Shown piece by piece: positions 17,586 to 27,600 of a DNA stretch of 64,000 nucleotides. The position numbers and the translations under genes were made by a program. The stretch spans positions 186,001-250,000 of the forward strand of contig CANMBD010000003.1 of the NCBI GenBank assembly GCA_947495985.1, read 5' to 3'. Position 1 is the stretch's first letter. Every line of letters begins with the position of its first letter. Origin of the DNA: an uncultured Sphingomonadaceae bacterium (lineage in GTDB: Bacteria; Pseudomonadota; Alphaproteobacteria; Sphingomonadales; Sphingomonadaceae). A model generated the notes under the pieces. That model saw only the letters and a list, made by a program, of their open reading frames with translations. It did no database searches and was not told the origin of the DNA.

Positions 17586-18932
17586 ATGGCAAATCAAAAT
17601 ACTGCTGCCAGAGAGCTGAGCTTTAAACACCCTGCGATCGAGATCGCAGCTTTGGATTCGCTTTCCCCCAATCCCAAAAATGCACGCACCCATTCGATCA
17701 AACAAATCGTGCAGGTAGGCGCCAGTATCGAAAAGTTCGGTTTTCTCAATCCGCTCATCGTTGACGAAAACGGCGTTGTACTCGCCGGCCATGGTCGTTT
17801 GGAAGCCGCCCGAAATCTGGGTCTCGAAAACATTCCCATTATCCGCCTGACCCATATGAGCGCAGCCGACAAGCGTGCCTACATGCTCGCCGATAATCGC
17901 CTCGCGGAGCTGTCCGGCTGGGATAAAGCCAAACGCAGCGAGGAACTCTCCTTCCTGCTCGAAACAGACTATGATTTTGCCGTTACTGGCTTTGAATTGT
18001 CTGATATCAATTTCGATGCAGACGTCGGCGAGCCTGAACACCCCACCATTGAACCACCAGTAACACTGCCTGATCCCGGAACTTTTGCGGTCAGCCGAGC
18101 GGGTGATGAATGGCATATAGGCGATCACCGCCTGATTGTTGGTGATGCCCGAGATCCTGACCTATGGGATCGCCTGATTCCGGAAGCTGAAAAAGCGGCC
18201 ATGATCATTGCTGATCCTCCTTACAATGTGCCAATTGACGGTCATGTGTCCGGTCTTGGCAAACACCGGCACCGCGAGTTCGCGGTTGCTTCCGGTGAAA
18301 TGAGCGAAGCCGAGTTTACGCAGTTCTTGCGCAGCGTGTTCCGCTTGTGCGTGATGCACAGCGCCGATGGTTCCATCCACTATCATTTCATGGATCACCG
18401 CCATATGCGCGAGATTATTGACGCTGCCGAAGGTGTTTACACGGAACGCAAGCAGGTGATTGTCTGGAACAAGACCAACGCATCTAACGGGACCTTCTAT
18501 CGCTCGAAGCATGAACTGGTCTTTGTGTTCAAATCGGGCAAAGCCAAGCATAAAAACAATTTCGGCCTTGGTGAAACGGGCCGTTACCGCACCAATGTCT
18601 GGGACTATCCTGGTGCAAATGTACCACGCAAAGGGCGTGATAAGGATCTTGCTGATCATCCCACGGTCAAACCCGTCGCCATGATTGCAGATGCCATTCT
18701 TGATTGCTCTGATCCGGGCGACATTATCTGCGATCCCTTTCTGGGTTCGGGTACTACGCTCCACGCGGCACATATCACCGGTCGCCGCGGCTTCGGCATC
18801 GAAATCGACCCGCTTTATGCGGATACGATCATCCGCCGCATGCGCGAAATTGGTGTGGAAACCGTTCATAAAAGCGGGATCAGCTTTGATGATATTGCCG
18901 CATTTCGCCGTGCGGACGCTGGGGTAGCCTGA
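17586..18932 (+). CDS. ParB-domain / DNA N-methyltransferase fusion
   Basis: GGAG precedes the ATG. The 448-residue protein joins an N-terminal ParB/Srx-type domain (LSPNPKNARTHS, FGFLNPLIVDE, VLAGHGRLEAARNLGLENIP, roughly residues 15-110) to a beta-order DNA methyltransferase with catalytic motif IV DPPYNVP near 215 and the SAM-binding motif I CDPFLGSGTT near 380. It should methylate adenine N6 or cytosine N4 in a target guided by the ParB-like part. Fusions of this kind are frequent next to DUF5681 and terminase genes in alphaproteobacterial phage remnants. It overlaps the next gene by one base. Whether it is an orphan or protects against the nearby nuclease-like protein is open. Confidence 0.9.
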   Translation: MANQNTAARELSFKHPAIEIAALDSLSPNPKNARTHSIKQIVQVGASIEKFGFLNPLIVDENGVVLAGHGRLEAARNLGLENIPIIRLTHMSAADKRAYMLADNRLAELSGWDKAKRSEELSFLLETDYDFAVTGFELSDINFDADVGEPEHPTIEPPVTLPDPGTFAVSRAGDEWHIGDHRLIVGDARDPDLWDRLIPEAEKAAMIIADPPYNVPIDGHVSGLGKHRHREFAVASGEMSEAEFTQFLRSVFRLCVMHSADGSIHYHFMDHRHMREIIDAAEGVYTERKQVIVWNKTNASNGTFYRSKHELVFVFKSGKAKHKNNFGLGETGRYRTNVWDYPGANVPRKGRDKDLADHPTVKPVAMIADAILDCSDPGDIICDPFLGSGTTLHAAHITGRRGFGIEIDPLYADTIIRRMREIGVETVHKSGISFDDIAAFRRADAGVA

Positions 18933-19360
18933 TGTCTGATGATCATGAAAAACTGCCAACTGATGATGGTCTGAAAAGCGATTATGACGTCGGCTATGGC
19001 AAGCCACCCAAGCAAACACGTTTCAAGCCCGGTCAATCCGGTAACCCCAGAGGCAAGCCGAAAGGGTCCAAAGGTCTGAAAACGGATCTGCGCGAGGAGA
19101 TGGCCGAACGGGTTACTATCAAAGAGAATGGCAAGCGGATCAAAATCACCAAGCAGCGCTTGATGATCAAGGCACTGGCAAAAAAAGCGGCCAACGGGGA
19201 TGTGAAGGCCGCCGGTCAACTTGTGTCGCTTACCATTCAATCCTTTGGTCTGGAAGATCGCCGTGACGGTAAATCCGAGCTTTCCAAACAGGATCAATCC
19301 TTGCTTGCTGATCTTGAAAAGCAACTGACGGGGAAAAGGGCATCATGCGATGGTTCATAG
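18932..19360 (+). CDS. DUF5681 domain protein
   Basis: The 142-residue basic protein contains the DUF5681 signature FKPGQSGNPRGKPKGSK (near 30-46), then helical charged sequence ending in a Lys/Glu-rich tail. It starts on the last base of the methyltransferase stop codon and overlaps the terminase start by 11 bp, so the three genes are one translational unit. DUF5681 proteins sit immediately upstream of large terminases and may act as the small terminase or a DNA-recognition adaptor. That role is inferred from order. Confidence 0.85.
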   Translation: MSDDHEKLPTDDGLKSDYDVGYGKPPKQTRFKPGQSGNPRGKPKGSKGLKTDLREEMAERVTIKENGKRIKITKQRLMIKALAKKAANGDVKAAGQLVSLTIQSFGLEDRRDGKSELSKQDQSLLADLEKQLTGKRASCDGS

Positions 19361-20870
19361 TGAAGATATGGTCGGCCGTCTTACCAATCTGATTGAACAG
19401 GCAGATGATCCGCAAGCCTTGTATGAAGAACTTTTAAAACGTGATTTTGGTCTGTTCATGCGCAAGGCTTTTCCGGCAATCGCGGGTGGTGCTGATTTAG
19501 CCTGGAACTGGCACCTGGATGCAATTTGTTATCAGCTAAGCCGAGTAGAAAGTGCGGATATACGGCGTCTTCTGGTGACCCTGCCGCCTCGTAACCTTAA
19601 ATCCATCACCATTTCCGTAGCTTGGGTCGCATGGATGCTTGGCCGGGATTCCACACTCAATTTTGTTTGCGTAAGTTATTCAGGTGAGCTGGGCGGCAAG
19701 CTTGCCCGGCAATGCCGCACTATCATGGAACAGGGCTGGTATAAGCGCATATTTCCCAGAACGGTTATCTCTTCAAAGCGATCGGCCACCCATGATTTTG
19801 AAACCACCGCGGGGGGAGGGCGCCATACAACTTCGATATCTGGCACGCTGACCGGACGCGGTGGTGACATCATCATTATCGACGATCCGATCAAGCCTGA
19901 TGATGCTCTGAGCGAAACCACGCGGGAGAATGTCAATGACTGGTATCGCACGACGCTTTCATCGCGGCTGAATGACAAGGCAAACGGAGCCATCATTTGC
20001 GTGATGCAGCGACTGCATGCTTATGACCTTGCTGGTCTTATACTGGAAGATGGCAGCTGGGCACATCTGAATCTGCCAGCAATTGCCACAGAAGATGAAA
20101 CGATACCGTTAACCCATGGTCAGGTGTGGGCACGCAACGAAGGTGATATTCTTCATCCGGAACGCGAGAATTTGGAAACTCTGACTGACCTTAAAAGCCA
20201 GATGGGCAGCGCAGTCTTCTCCGCTCAATACCAACAGGATCCAGTGCCACCGCATGGCAATATGGTGGACCCAGAATGGTTGCAGAATTATATCGCGCCG
20301 CTAGCACAATCGCTGCCAGGTCAAGTCATACAAAGCTGGGACACAGCGAGCAAGGATGGCATTAACAGCGACTGGTCGGTATGCATTACCGCACATGTGA
20401 AGGGCCGGGATGTCTACATACTCGATGTCTATCGCAAGCGGCTTACCTTTCCTGAACTCAAAAAACAGGTTATTCGGCTGGCCGAATTTCATAAAGTTCA
20501 GGTATTGCTAATTGAAGATGCCGCATCCGGTACCCAGCTCATCCAGGAACTAAGGCATGGTAACAATTTTGGAGTACCGCGTCCGATGCCCCAGAAGCCG
20601 GAGGGTGACAAGGTGACTCGTCTGGCGGGTGTTACCGCGATGATCGAAGCTGGGCAGCTACATCTGCCAGAACAGGCTTCATGGCGCGCTGACTTCGAGT
20701 CAGAACTGCTGGGTTTTCCAAGCGCCAAATATGACGATCAGGTGGATGCTCTCTCTCAGTTGCTGAACTGGGTACGCAAACGGCCGGCACCGATTAGGAC
20801 TGATACGGATGTTAGCAAGATGCTTTTTGGAAAACTTATTGAAGGTGGCGGTTACGAAACAAGTTTTTGA
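19350..20870 (+). CDS. Phage terminase large subunit
   Basis: The 506-residue protein has an N-terminal packaging ATPase (P-loop-equivalent LPPRNLKSI, Walker B with IIIIDDPI, coupling-type motif VMQRLHAYDL) and a C-terminal RNase H-like nuclease beginning QSWDTASKDG, with later acidic residues in LIEDAAS and KYDDQVDALSQ. It should cut and package DNA into a procapsid. No portal or head gene follows: the next gene is on the opposite strand. It therefore either relies on proteins encoded elsewhere or is a relic. The reading frame itself is intact, including all visible catalytic motifs. Confidence 0.92.
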   Translation: MVHSEDMVGRLTNLIEQADDPQALYEELLKRDFGLFMRKAFPAIAGGADLAWNWHLDAICYQLSRVESADIRRLLVTLPPRNLKSITISVAWVAWMLGRDSTLNFVCVSYSGELGGKLARQCRTIMEQGWYKRIFPRTVISSKRSATHDFETTAGGGRHTTSISGTLTGRGGDIIIIDDPIKPDDALSETTRENVNDWYRTTLSSRLNDKANGAIICVMQRLHAYDLAGLILEDGSWAHLNLPAIATEDETIPLTHGQVWARNEGDILHPERENLETLTDLKSQMGSAVFSAQYQQDPVPPHGNMVDPEWLQNYIAPLAQSLPGQVIQSWDTASKDGINSDWSVCITAHVKGRDVYILDVYRKRLTFPELKKQVIRLAEFHKVQVLLIEDAASGTQLIQELRHGNNFGVPRPMPQKPEGDKVTRLAGVTAMIEAGQLHLPEQASWRADFESELLGFPSAKYDDQVDALSQLLNWVRKRPAPIRTDTDVSKMLFGKLIEGGGYETSF

Positions 20871-20998
20871 TCTGATTTTTGAAACCTATCGAATTTCAAC
20901 TCAGATAAAATACTGATAAGCTGCCGAAGGGCAGCCAAATCGCGTGTCTCTATGCCAAACCGGGCATGACAGCCCATCTGATAAATGTTGGAGATTGC

Positions 20999-21499
20999 CT
21001 AGTTACCAAATAGTCTGCAGCAAAGTTCTTCCCTGTTGCTGATTTCTTTAAACCGCCTTTGCGGGACATTGCACAAGTTAGGTCTAACCGCTTTTACGCC
21101 TTTTGCGTTGGCCCGTGAGTGTTTGACAACACGGTCCCCCAAATCTGGCATTTGCATTCCTGCTTCGCTTCCGAAAAAGCGATAGGTTCCAATTTCCAAT
21201 GTCGCCGGATCATATTCCATAATGATGACACAGGCCGATGGCTTGGTGAGCAGTTTTTTGTGAACATTGATTTGGGTGCGCCGTCCGCCGGTGATCTTCG
21301 ATTTGAGCTGGATATGCCTTACTATGCCGCAAGCTTCGATAATCAGGTCATAGCCATTGTCATCGATTTCACTATGCAACACTTCAAAATCATGGATCCC
21401 CCTGTTCCAGAGGCATTTCCCGATACCAGCCAGGAATTCATGTTCCAGAATTTTTTCCAGCCTGTGGGAGTAAATGTTGGCAGGTGCGTTCATGGTCAT
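20999..21499 (-). CDS. PD-(D/E)XK nuclease-like protein
   Basis: The 166-residue protein contains DDNGYDLIIEACG followed after a turn by RHIQLKSK. This fits the D...(E/Q)xK core of the restriction-endonuclease fold, as in Holliday-junction resolvase and DUF4365-like proteins, with Gln in place of the usual Glu. It is preceded by a helical N-terminus (LEKILEHEFLAGIGKCLW). It is divergent from a small Xre regulator (88 bp between starts), the arrangement seen for restriction genes with controller proteins. A true restriction enzyme is not proven; anti-phage nuclease or resolvase is possible. The convergent region with the terminase stop carries a GCTGCC-GAAG-GGCAGC hairpin. Confidence 0.6.
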   Translation of the reverse strand: MTMNAPANIYSHRLEKILEHEFLAGIGKCLWNRGIHDFEVLHSEIDDNGYDLIIEACGIVRHIQLKSKITGGRRTQINVHKKLLTKPSACVIIMEYDPATLEIGTYRFFGSEAGMQMPDLGDRVVKHSRANAKGVKAVRPNLCNVPQRRFKEISNREELCCRLFGN

Positions 21500-21559
21500 C
21501 CTGTTTGCTTGGAAGAACTGACATGTCCAGCAAAATGTGACTCATCGTCCGTGGACCGG

Positions 21560-21584
21560 AAAGCTTCATACTTGTTGAAGCTTT
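21560..21584. promoter_or_regulatory. Inverted repeat ahead of the Xre regulator
   Basis: AAAGCTTC and GAAGCTTT form perfect 8-bp arms separated by 9 bp, ending three bases before the Xre start codon and lying in the divergent promoter region. This matches the expected place for an autoregulatory site of a controller-type Xre protein. Binding is inferred. Confidence 0.45.
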
Positions 21585-21587
21585 TAA

Positions 21588-21800
21588 ATGGATGTTCACA
21601 GGAAATTTGGTGACAATGTTCGAAAACATCGAAAGGCAACTGGCCTCAGTCAGGAGCAATTTGCGCTGAAACACGATATTGATCGGACTTATGTCAGCGG
21701 CATCGAGAGAGGAAAGCGCAATCCGACAATAGAGATCGTCGCGAAATTTGCAAAAGCACTGGGCGTTCCAATTTCAGAATTATTTGATGGTTGCGACTAG
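21588..21800 (+). CDS. Small Xre-family regulator, controller-protein-like
   Basis: The 70-residue protein is almost entirely one Xre helix-turn-helix (FGDNVRKHRKATGLSQEQFA, then DRTYVSGIERGKRNPTIEI, and LGVPISELF). Its length and the TYVSGIERGKRNP signature are typical of C-type controller proteins of restriction-modification systems and of short phage repressors. It is divergent from the nuclease-like gene and has an inverted repeat at its own start. Its stop overlaps the convergent small gene at 21797 by a few bases. Confidence 0.8.
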   Translation: MDVHRKFGDNVRKHRKATGLSQEQFALKHDIDRTYVSGIERGKRNPTIEIVAKFAKALGVPISELFDGCD

Positions 21801-22024
21801 TTGGTAGAATCCGTCACCAACAATTGGATCACCTCGCATAATACAGAAATTTCAGCGGCTGCCGATTGAATTTGAGCCGCTGTTGCTGAGGTTTCCGGGA
21901 TATCTACCGGGCGGTGCATATTGACTGAGGGTTCATGTAAGTCTTCCAGCTTGCAGGTGACTAACGCAAACAGCTTGCCGATAACGGGATGGATTGGCGT
22001 GTCTTGGTTTCGGGCATTTGTCAT
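21797..22024 (-). CDS. Small hypothetical protein
   Basis: The frame reads 75 residues from the ATG at 22024, or 79 from a TTG at 22036. The protein is soluble, begins MTNARNQDTPIHPVIGKLFA and has an Ala/Ser-rich helical C-terminus (SAAAEISVLCEVIQLLV). No family is recognised. It is convergent with the Xre gene with overlapping ends. The regular composition and an isolated position without a competing frame favour a real gene, but the ribosome site is poor. Confidence 0.45.
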   Translation of the reverse strand: MTNARNQDTPIHPVIGKLFALVTCKLEDLHEPSVNMHRPVDIPETSATAAQIQSAAAEISVLCEVIQLLVTDSTN

Positions 22025-22244
22025 TTTGCACACCAATCCGTACTATTGGTCGACAGTCCAGCCCCAGCTTTTAGTTTCATAAGAACATGCTCATTCGACT
22101 GGACTTCCGCCTGAAAGCAAGCATTGCTGTTAGCGTGAATCGCAGCAACTGGATGGCTGCAACTGCCTTGATCACATGACGGTCGGGGCTTTGGGTGGTG
22201 GAAGCGCAGGCGTGGTGCCCGCGCTGAAATCAAGGACATCACCC

Positions 22245-22487
22245 ATGACCAAGCAAACGGAAAACACGATCAAACAGCCGGAAAAAGGAACACGCGCCGC
22301 ACAGTTGGTCGCCATGCTGAAACGCAAACAAGGCGCCACGCTGGCTGATATTGTGAAAGCAACGGCCTGGAAGCCGCACACGGCGCGAGCAGCCCTGACT
22401 GGTATCCGAAAACGCGGTTTCGAGATCATCAGCGAAAAGCCTGAAGGCAAGGAACGGACATATCGCATATCCGGCGAGGAGGCTTGA
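22245..22487 (+). CDS. DUF3489 domain protein
   Basis: The ATG at 22245 follows AAGGA. The 80-residue protein is a compact winged-helix-like domain: RAAQLVAMLKRKQGATLADI, then AWKPHTARAALTGIRKRGFE and a hairpin with RTYRIS. That is the DUF3489 pattern. It is the first of three tightly packed genes ending in a serine recombinase. This trio recurs in alphaproteobacterial mobile elements, which suggests that the two small proteins help regulate or direct recombination. Its last codons contain the GAGGAGG ribosome site for the next gene. Confidence 0.8.
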   Translation: MTKQTENTIKQPEKGTRAAQLVAMLKRKQGATLADIVKATAWKPHTARAALTGIRKRGFEIISEKPEGKERTYRISGEEA

Positions 22488-22488
22488 T

Positions 22489-22911
22489 ATGGACCTCCTC
22501 AATGACTGTATCCAAGCTTTGCAGCGCATGCCGAAAAAGCAGCTTCGGGTCGAATGGCAGCATGTCTATCGCTCCGAAGCGCCGGATATATCTTCCGGCA
22601 TGCTGAGGCTTGGTATTGCCTATCGGCTCCAAGAAAAACACCTCGGCGGACTTTCACCAAAAACGATCGCAAAGTTGAAACGCATTGCCAAAAAGGGAAG
22701 GGCGGCCCTGTCCGGCTCTGATAGCTTGAAACCTGGTACAAGGCTGGTGCGCAGCTGGAATGGCCGAACACTGGTCGTATTGGTGGTCGATGATGGCTTT
22801 GTCATGAGCGACAAACATTATCGTTCGCTCAGCGAGATTGCGCGGGAGGTGACGGGAGCTCATTGGTCAGGCCCCCGGTTCTTCGGCCTCACCGGAAAGC
22901 ATGCCGCATGA
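22489..22911 (+). CDS. DUF2924 domain protein
   Basis: The 140-residue basic protein has the DUF2924 order: LRVEWQHVYRSEAP and LRLGIAYRLQEKHLGGLS near the N-terminus, a basic linker, and a C-terminal small sheet PGTRLVRSWNGRTLVVLVVD with YRSLSEIAREVTGAHWSGPRFFGL. The end resembles a DNA-binding or recombinase-accessory fold. It starts one base after the DUF3489 stop codon and overlaps the recombinase start by four bases (ATGA). Its close link to the recombinase implies a shared function; the biochemical role of the family is unknown to me. Confidence 0.88.
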   Translation: MDLLNDCIQALQRMPKKQLRVEWQHVYRSEAPDISSGMLRLGIAYRLQEKHLGGLSPKTIAKLKRIAKKGRAALSGSDSLKPGTRLVRSWNGRTLVVLVVDDGFVMSDKHYRSLSEIAREVTGAHWSGPRFFGLTGKHAA

Positions 22912-24551
22912 GAGAAGAAGCTAAGAAACGCCGATGCGCCATCTACACCCGCAAATCCACTGAGGAAGGTCTCGAGCAAGAATTTAACAGTCTGGATGCA
23001 CAGCGTGAGGCTTGCCAGGCCTATGTCATGAGCCAAGCCCATGAAGGCTGGCTGCTGGACGAAACAATTTATGATGATGGCGGCTTTAGCGGCGGCAATA
23101 TGGAGCGACCTGCTCTGAACGCCTTGCTCGCTGAAGTGAAAGCCGGACGGATCAATGTGATTGTGGTCTATAAGGTTGACCGGCTTACTCGCAGCCTGTC
23201 GGACTTCGCACGTATCGTAGATGTCATGGATGAAGCGGGCGCGAGCTTTGTGTCGATCACCCAGTCATTCAATACGACCACCAGCATGGGCCGGCTCACA
23301 CTCAATGTGCTGCTTTCTTTTGCCCAGTTTGAACGCGAGGTCACATCCGAGCGCATCCGCGACAAGGTGGCGGCATCCAAGAAGAAGGGGATGTTCATGG
23401 GCGGGCCAGTACCGCTGGGATATCGATTGAACGACCGAAAACTCTATGTCGATCCCGAAGAAGCAAGCACGGTACATCTTGTCTTTAAAACCTATTTGGA
23501 ATGCGGAAGCATGGCTGCCGCTGTTGAAAGGTTGGAGCAACTGGGTGTTAAGTCAAAACGGCGCACATATCGGGACGGCCGGATCGTCGGCGGCAAAGCG
23601 TTTACCCGCGGCGGACTGCAACATTTGCTTCGCAATCAGATCTACCGGGGAATGATGGTGCACAAAGGCAAGGCCTGGCCGGGCGAACATGAAGCCATTG
23701 TCGATGAAGCACTCTGGAAAAAGTTGCAAGATCGACTCAATGGCAATGATGGTGGGGGCAGGGAAGGGCTGCGCGCCAAGGCGCCATCGCTATTGAACGG
23801 CCTCATCCAAGATGAACATGGCCGCAGGTTTGTTCCCAACCATGCGACCAAGAAGACCAAACGTTACCGCTACTATGTAACTGGTCACGATAAGCACGTT
23901 GAGCCAGACAAACCGGTCATGCGTATTCCTGCGCATGATCTGGAAACGGCGGTGATTGATAGGCTGCGGGAGTTTTGGACCGATCAATCGGAGCTAGCGC
24001 GTCATTTTGACCCAGAGGGTCTGAGGCAGACGATCAAGGCCGGTGAGGCCTTGGCGTCTGCTCTCAATGCCAATAGCCTGCGATCTGTTCGGGATACACT
24101 TCGGTCGATTGTTTCAAAGATTACTGTTGCCGAACAAGGCATTGAAATCGTTTTGCGGCAGGATTTGGATTGGGGCGAGGCGACTAACGAAATCCGACTC
24201 AATGTGAATGCCGTGAAGTTAAGGTCTGGTGGTGAAACCAAGTTGGTAATCGCGTCTGGTTCCAACGATACCATTTATGTTGACGAGAATCTGGCGCTGC
24301 TACTTGCTGAATCCTATCTGGTTCGGGAAGAAATTGTCAGTGGGAGATCCATTGCCGAGATTGCGGCTGAACGTGATCAGACGCCGCAATGGGTTGGTAA
24401 GCTGCTGCGGATTGGATGGCTGCCGCCGCAGCTTGTTGGGCAAGTGCTGGATGGCAAGAAGGCTGCCAATGTGACCAGGCGCAAACTTAGTCAGATGGCG
24501 TTTCGGTCAGTTGTTTGGCAAGAACAGGTGGAGGAAGTGTTGAGGTGGTAA
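22908..24551 (+). CDS. Large serine recombinase
   Basis: The ATG at 22908 overlaps the DUF2924 stop codon, which decides the start. The 547-residue protein begins with a resolvase catalytic domain (CAIYTRKSTEEG with nucleophile Ser17, then YDDGGFSGGNMERPAL and VVYKVDRLTRSL, and FAQFEREVTSERIRDK), followed by the recombinase domain (VPLGYRLND, GLQHLLRNQIYRGMM) and a helical C-terminus ending in a possible second DNA-binding helix (SIAEIAAERDQTPQWVGKLL). It would integrate or invert DNA between short unlike sites, without needing long repeats. That fits the failure to see flanking repeats for this element. No decay is visible. Confidence 0.93.
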   Translation: MREEAKKRRCAIYTRKSTEEGLEQEFNSLDAQREACQAYVMSQAHEGWLLDETIYDDGGFSGGNMERPALNALLAEVKAGRINVIVVYKVDRLTRSLSDFARIVDVMDEAGASFVSITQSFNTTTSMGRLTLNVLLSFAQFEREVTSERIRDKVAASKKKGMFMGGPVPLGYRLNDRKLYVDPEEASTVHLVFKTYLECGSMAAAVERLEQLGVKSKRRTYRDGRIVGGKAFTRGGLQHLLRNQIYRGMMVHKGKAWPGEHEAIVDEALWKKLQDRLNGNDGGGREGLRAKAPSLLNGLIQDEHGRRFVPNHATKKTKRYRYYVTGHDKHVEPDKPVMRIPAHDLETAVIDRLREFWTDQSELARHFDPEGLRQTIKAGEALASALNANSLRSVRDTLRSIVSKITVAEQGIEIVLRQDLDWGEATNEIRLNVNAVKLRSGGETKLVIASGSNDTIYVDENLALLLAESYLVREEIVSGRSIAEIAAERDQTPQWVGKLLRIGWLPPQLVGQVLDGKKAANVTRRKLSQMAFRSVVWQEQVEEVLRW

Positions 24552-24630
24552 CTTAAGAAAATTCCGTCAATATTTGTTGGATTGGACCCGGTAAAGAATT
24601 CTGTTATTTCATTTGAATACTGGGGGGCTC

Positions 24631-27600
24631 ATGAACTTTCTTCACAAAATTTCGAATTGGAATGTGCGACACAAGTTCAATTGGCTCCATAGGCGAGAGA
24701 AAGCTGTCCTCAATCCCGACGTCAATCCCAATATTGATGGTCGAGAATCAGAAACCCGAAATACTAACAAGCAGCCATTCGTCGACCTTGCCCCAATTGA
24801 CCACGCTGACATAGAAGGCGGCTACATTGAAGCCCTGAATTTCGCTATGGACAGCTCCAGAATTTCGAACATTGCCCTGAGCGGTCCATACGGTTCGGGC
24901 AAGAGCAGTATAATTTCCACCTTCAAAAAGAACACTGATTTTAGATTTCTGACAATCTCATTGGCTGCTTTCGATGAAGACGAAAAAGCAGAAGTTGACA
25001 TAAAAGACATCGAGCGAAGCATCATTCAGCAGATGCTATACGGTACCTCCGCCAACAAACTTCCATTTTCAAGGTTCAAACGAATATCAACGCCAAAGCA
25101 CTCGCTTCCAAAGGCACTGATTTTTGTTATTTGGGCTCTGACTACGTTCTACATTGTTCTCAACTGGAGTTTCTTTTTTGATCTGGATGCTTCAAAGTCG
25201 ATTCATTGGGGCAAAACAGTTGCGTCGATTGTTGCAATTGCTGGCATAACCTACATCTTCTCAAAAGTTTACGATGCCTCCTTTGGTCACTCCATAAAAA
25301 GGATATCCCTAAAAAATGCTGAGATTGAGACAGCTGAGATTTCTGAGAAGTCGATACTCAATTATCATCTGGATGAGATAATCTATTTTTTCCAGGCTAC
25401 CGACTACAATGCTGTTGTTTTTGAAGACCTGGATCGGTTTCGCAAACCGGAGATTTTTGTAAAACTACGTGAACTGAGCATTCTCATCAATGAGAGCGAT
25501 AGGACGTCGGAGCAGATAAAATTTTTGTACGCTTTGAAGGACGATATGTTCTCTGATAAAGACAGAACAAAGTTCTTTGATTTTATTATCCCGGTGATAC
25601 CCATCATCAATGTTTCCAACTCTCTCGACAAAATGCAAGAGCGGCTTGAGGCCCACGAGTTTGGCGGCAAAATCAGTGCTGAATTTTTGCGTGAAGTATC
25701 ATTGTTCCTAGACGATTTGAGGCTGATTCAGAATATCTTCAATGAGCTAGTTGTATATTACGAACGCCTTAAGAGTGACAAACTAGACGTAACTAAACTG
25801 CTTGCGATGATGATTTACAAAAATCTCTATCCAAGCGATTTTGAGAATCTTCACTATCGGAGAGGTGTCTTATTCAGTGTTTGCCAAAATAAGGACAATT
25901 ACCTGAGGCAGAAAAGAGCCCATCTGCGATCACAGATAGAGGTTTGGGAAAAACAAATTGAAGCATCGGATCTGGAGAAGGTTGGTGCAACCTCAGAACT
26001 TATGCGCATATATCTGGCACAGATCACTACCCATGTGCCAGAGAATTTCCCGGCTGTAGGGATTGTTGTTGGCGATCAGTATTTCCATTTCTCCGATATG
26101 TTAGATTTGGAAAATTTTGAAAAACTAATTGATCAGGATGATATCGTACTAGCGACGAGATTGCAGCCTCATCCAAATCACAATCGATCCATTGGTGTAT
26201 CCTTTTCGCATATTGAGCAAGAGGTTGATCCAAAAACTACATTTTTGGAAAGAAGGCAAAATGTAGAAAACAAAGGATTGGAGTTTAGAGCGGAAATTGA
26301 AATGCGGATTGGGGAAATTGAGAATGAGATATCACGGGTAAGCCGCTTAGGTTTCGCCCGGCTAGTCGACGGAGCCGAGATTGATTATGATCAATTGATG
26401 GAGGCTCACGACATCAAAGAAGGCGCGCTGCTAACTTTCCTAATCAGGGATGGATATCTTGACGACAATTACTATCAATACACTTCCAATTTCCACGAGG
26501 GACGTCTTACCTTAGCAGATCGAGATTTCCTTCTGACATTAAGAAATCGTGGCGAATCTGACCCTCTTCAGAGTATCGACAATCCCAGCGAAGTTTGCAT
26601 TAATATGCGCCAGGAAGACTTCGAAAGCCGGTACGTTTTAAACGTTAAACTGATAGACTACTTGGTGACAAAACGAAAAAAACATTCTGCAGAAATCGCT
26701 GCGGCAATCGCTTATATTTCGCACCACTTTGACCACTCAGAGGACTTCCTCACCGCCTACTATGAGCATGGTGAAAATGTTGGGTTGTTCATGGAGGGCA
26801 TTGCAGACTTCTTGCCCAATTTTTCAAAAATGGCCGCTGCCTCGAAAAACCACTTGCGGCACGTGATCGGTATTCTCGATTTTGCCAATCAAACAACCAT
26901 AGTTGAAAAAATGAACTCGGACAATGTGATCTCCGATTACATATCCGAACATGGTCCAATCTTGTTGAAAGAAATGGTGCCAAGGTTTGAAAACTTTGAC
27001 CTCCTTTTGAAGCTCAAAATACAATTTTTGGATCTCACCACATTGTCGGCCTTCCCGGGATTGCATGACTTTGCGATAGTAAACACCCTGTTCCGCCTCA
27101 ATCCCACCAATGTGAATTACGTGCTTAGCGGTAGAGAGGCGGATTTGTCCAAGATTTCTAGAAATTTGAGCACATCTAACTACACGTCGGTGTTGGGATC
27201 AGATAAAAAAACTTTAACTAGTTATGTTGAGGAAAATATTTCGACATATGTAAACGATGTCCTTCTGATGCTTGACGAAAACACTGAGGAAGACGAAGCC
27301 GCAATTCTCTCGTTGCTAGGCAATTCACAGATCACAATAGTAGACAAGAAAAAAATCATAACACAGCAAGAACATGTCTTTGACACGTTAGAAAAATTGC
27401 CCGAGGCTCTATGGCCGCATGTCTTACAAGAGAGAAAAGTTACATTGTCTTGGCTTGAAGTTTCAAGGTTTTTGATGGCCGAGGAAGCAGATAATGAAAC
27501 TTTGCTAGATGCGATCCAACATCCTGGATATTTGAAAATTCTTTCTAACAACGCTTTGAGTTTAGATCAGATTGGGAAAGATGGGGGCGACAAAGTATCA

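Larger units (their letters stand above)
16908..24551. mobile_element. Phage-derived element: methyltransferase, terminase and serine recombinase, no capsid genes
   Basis: The block contains a DNA-binding-like protein, a ParB-methyltransferase, DUF5681, large terminase, a nuclease-like protein with an Xre regulator, and a DUF3489-DUF2924-serine recombinase operon. Portal, capsid, protease, tail and lysis genes are all absent. I could not see direct repeats marking its ends; the limits given are the outer genes. It may be a prophage remnant or a satellite that relies on a helper. Confidence 0.6.

Noticed and set aside
20920..20935. GCTGCC-GAAG-GGCAGC hairpin after the terminase gene
   Set aside because: The stem is short, with no T-run, so a terminator call is not secure.
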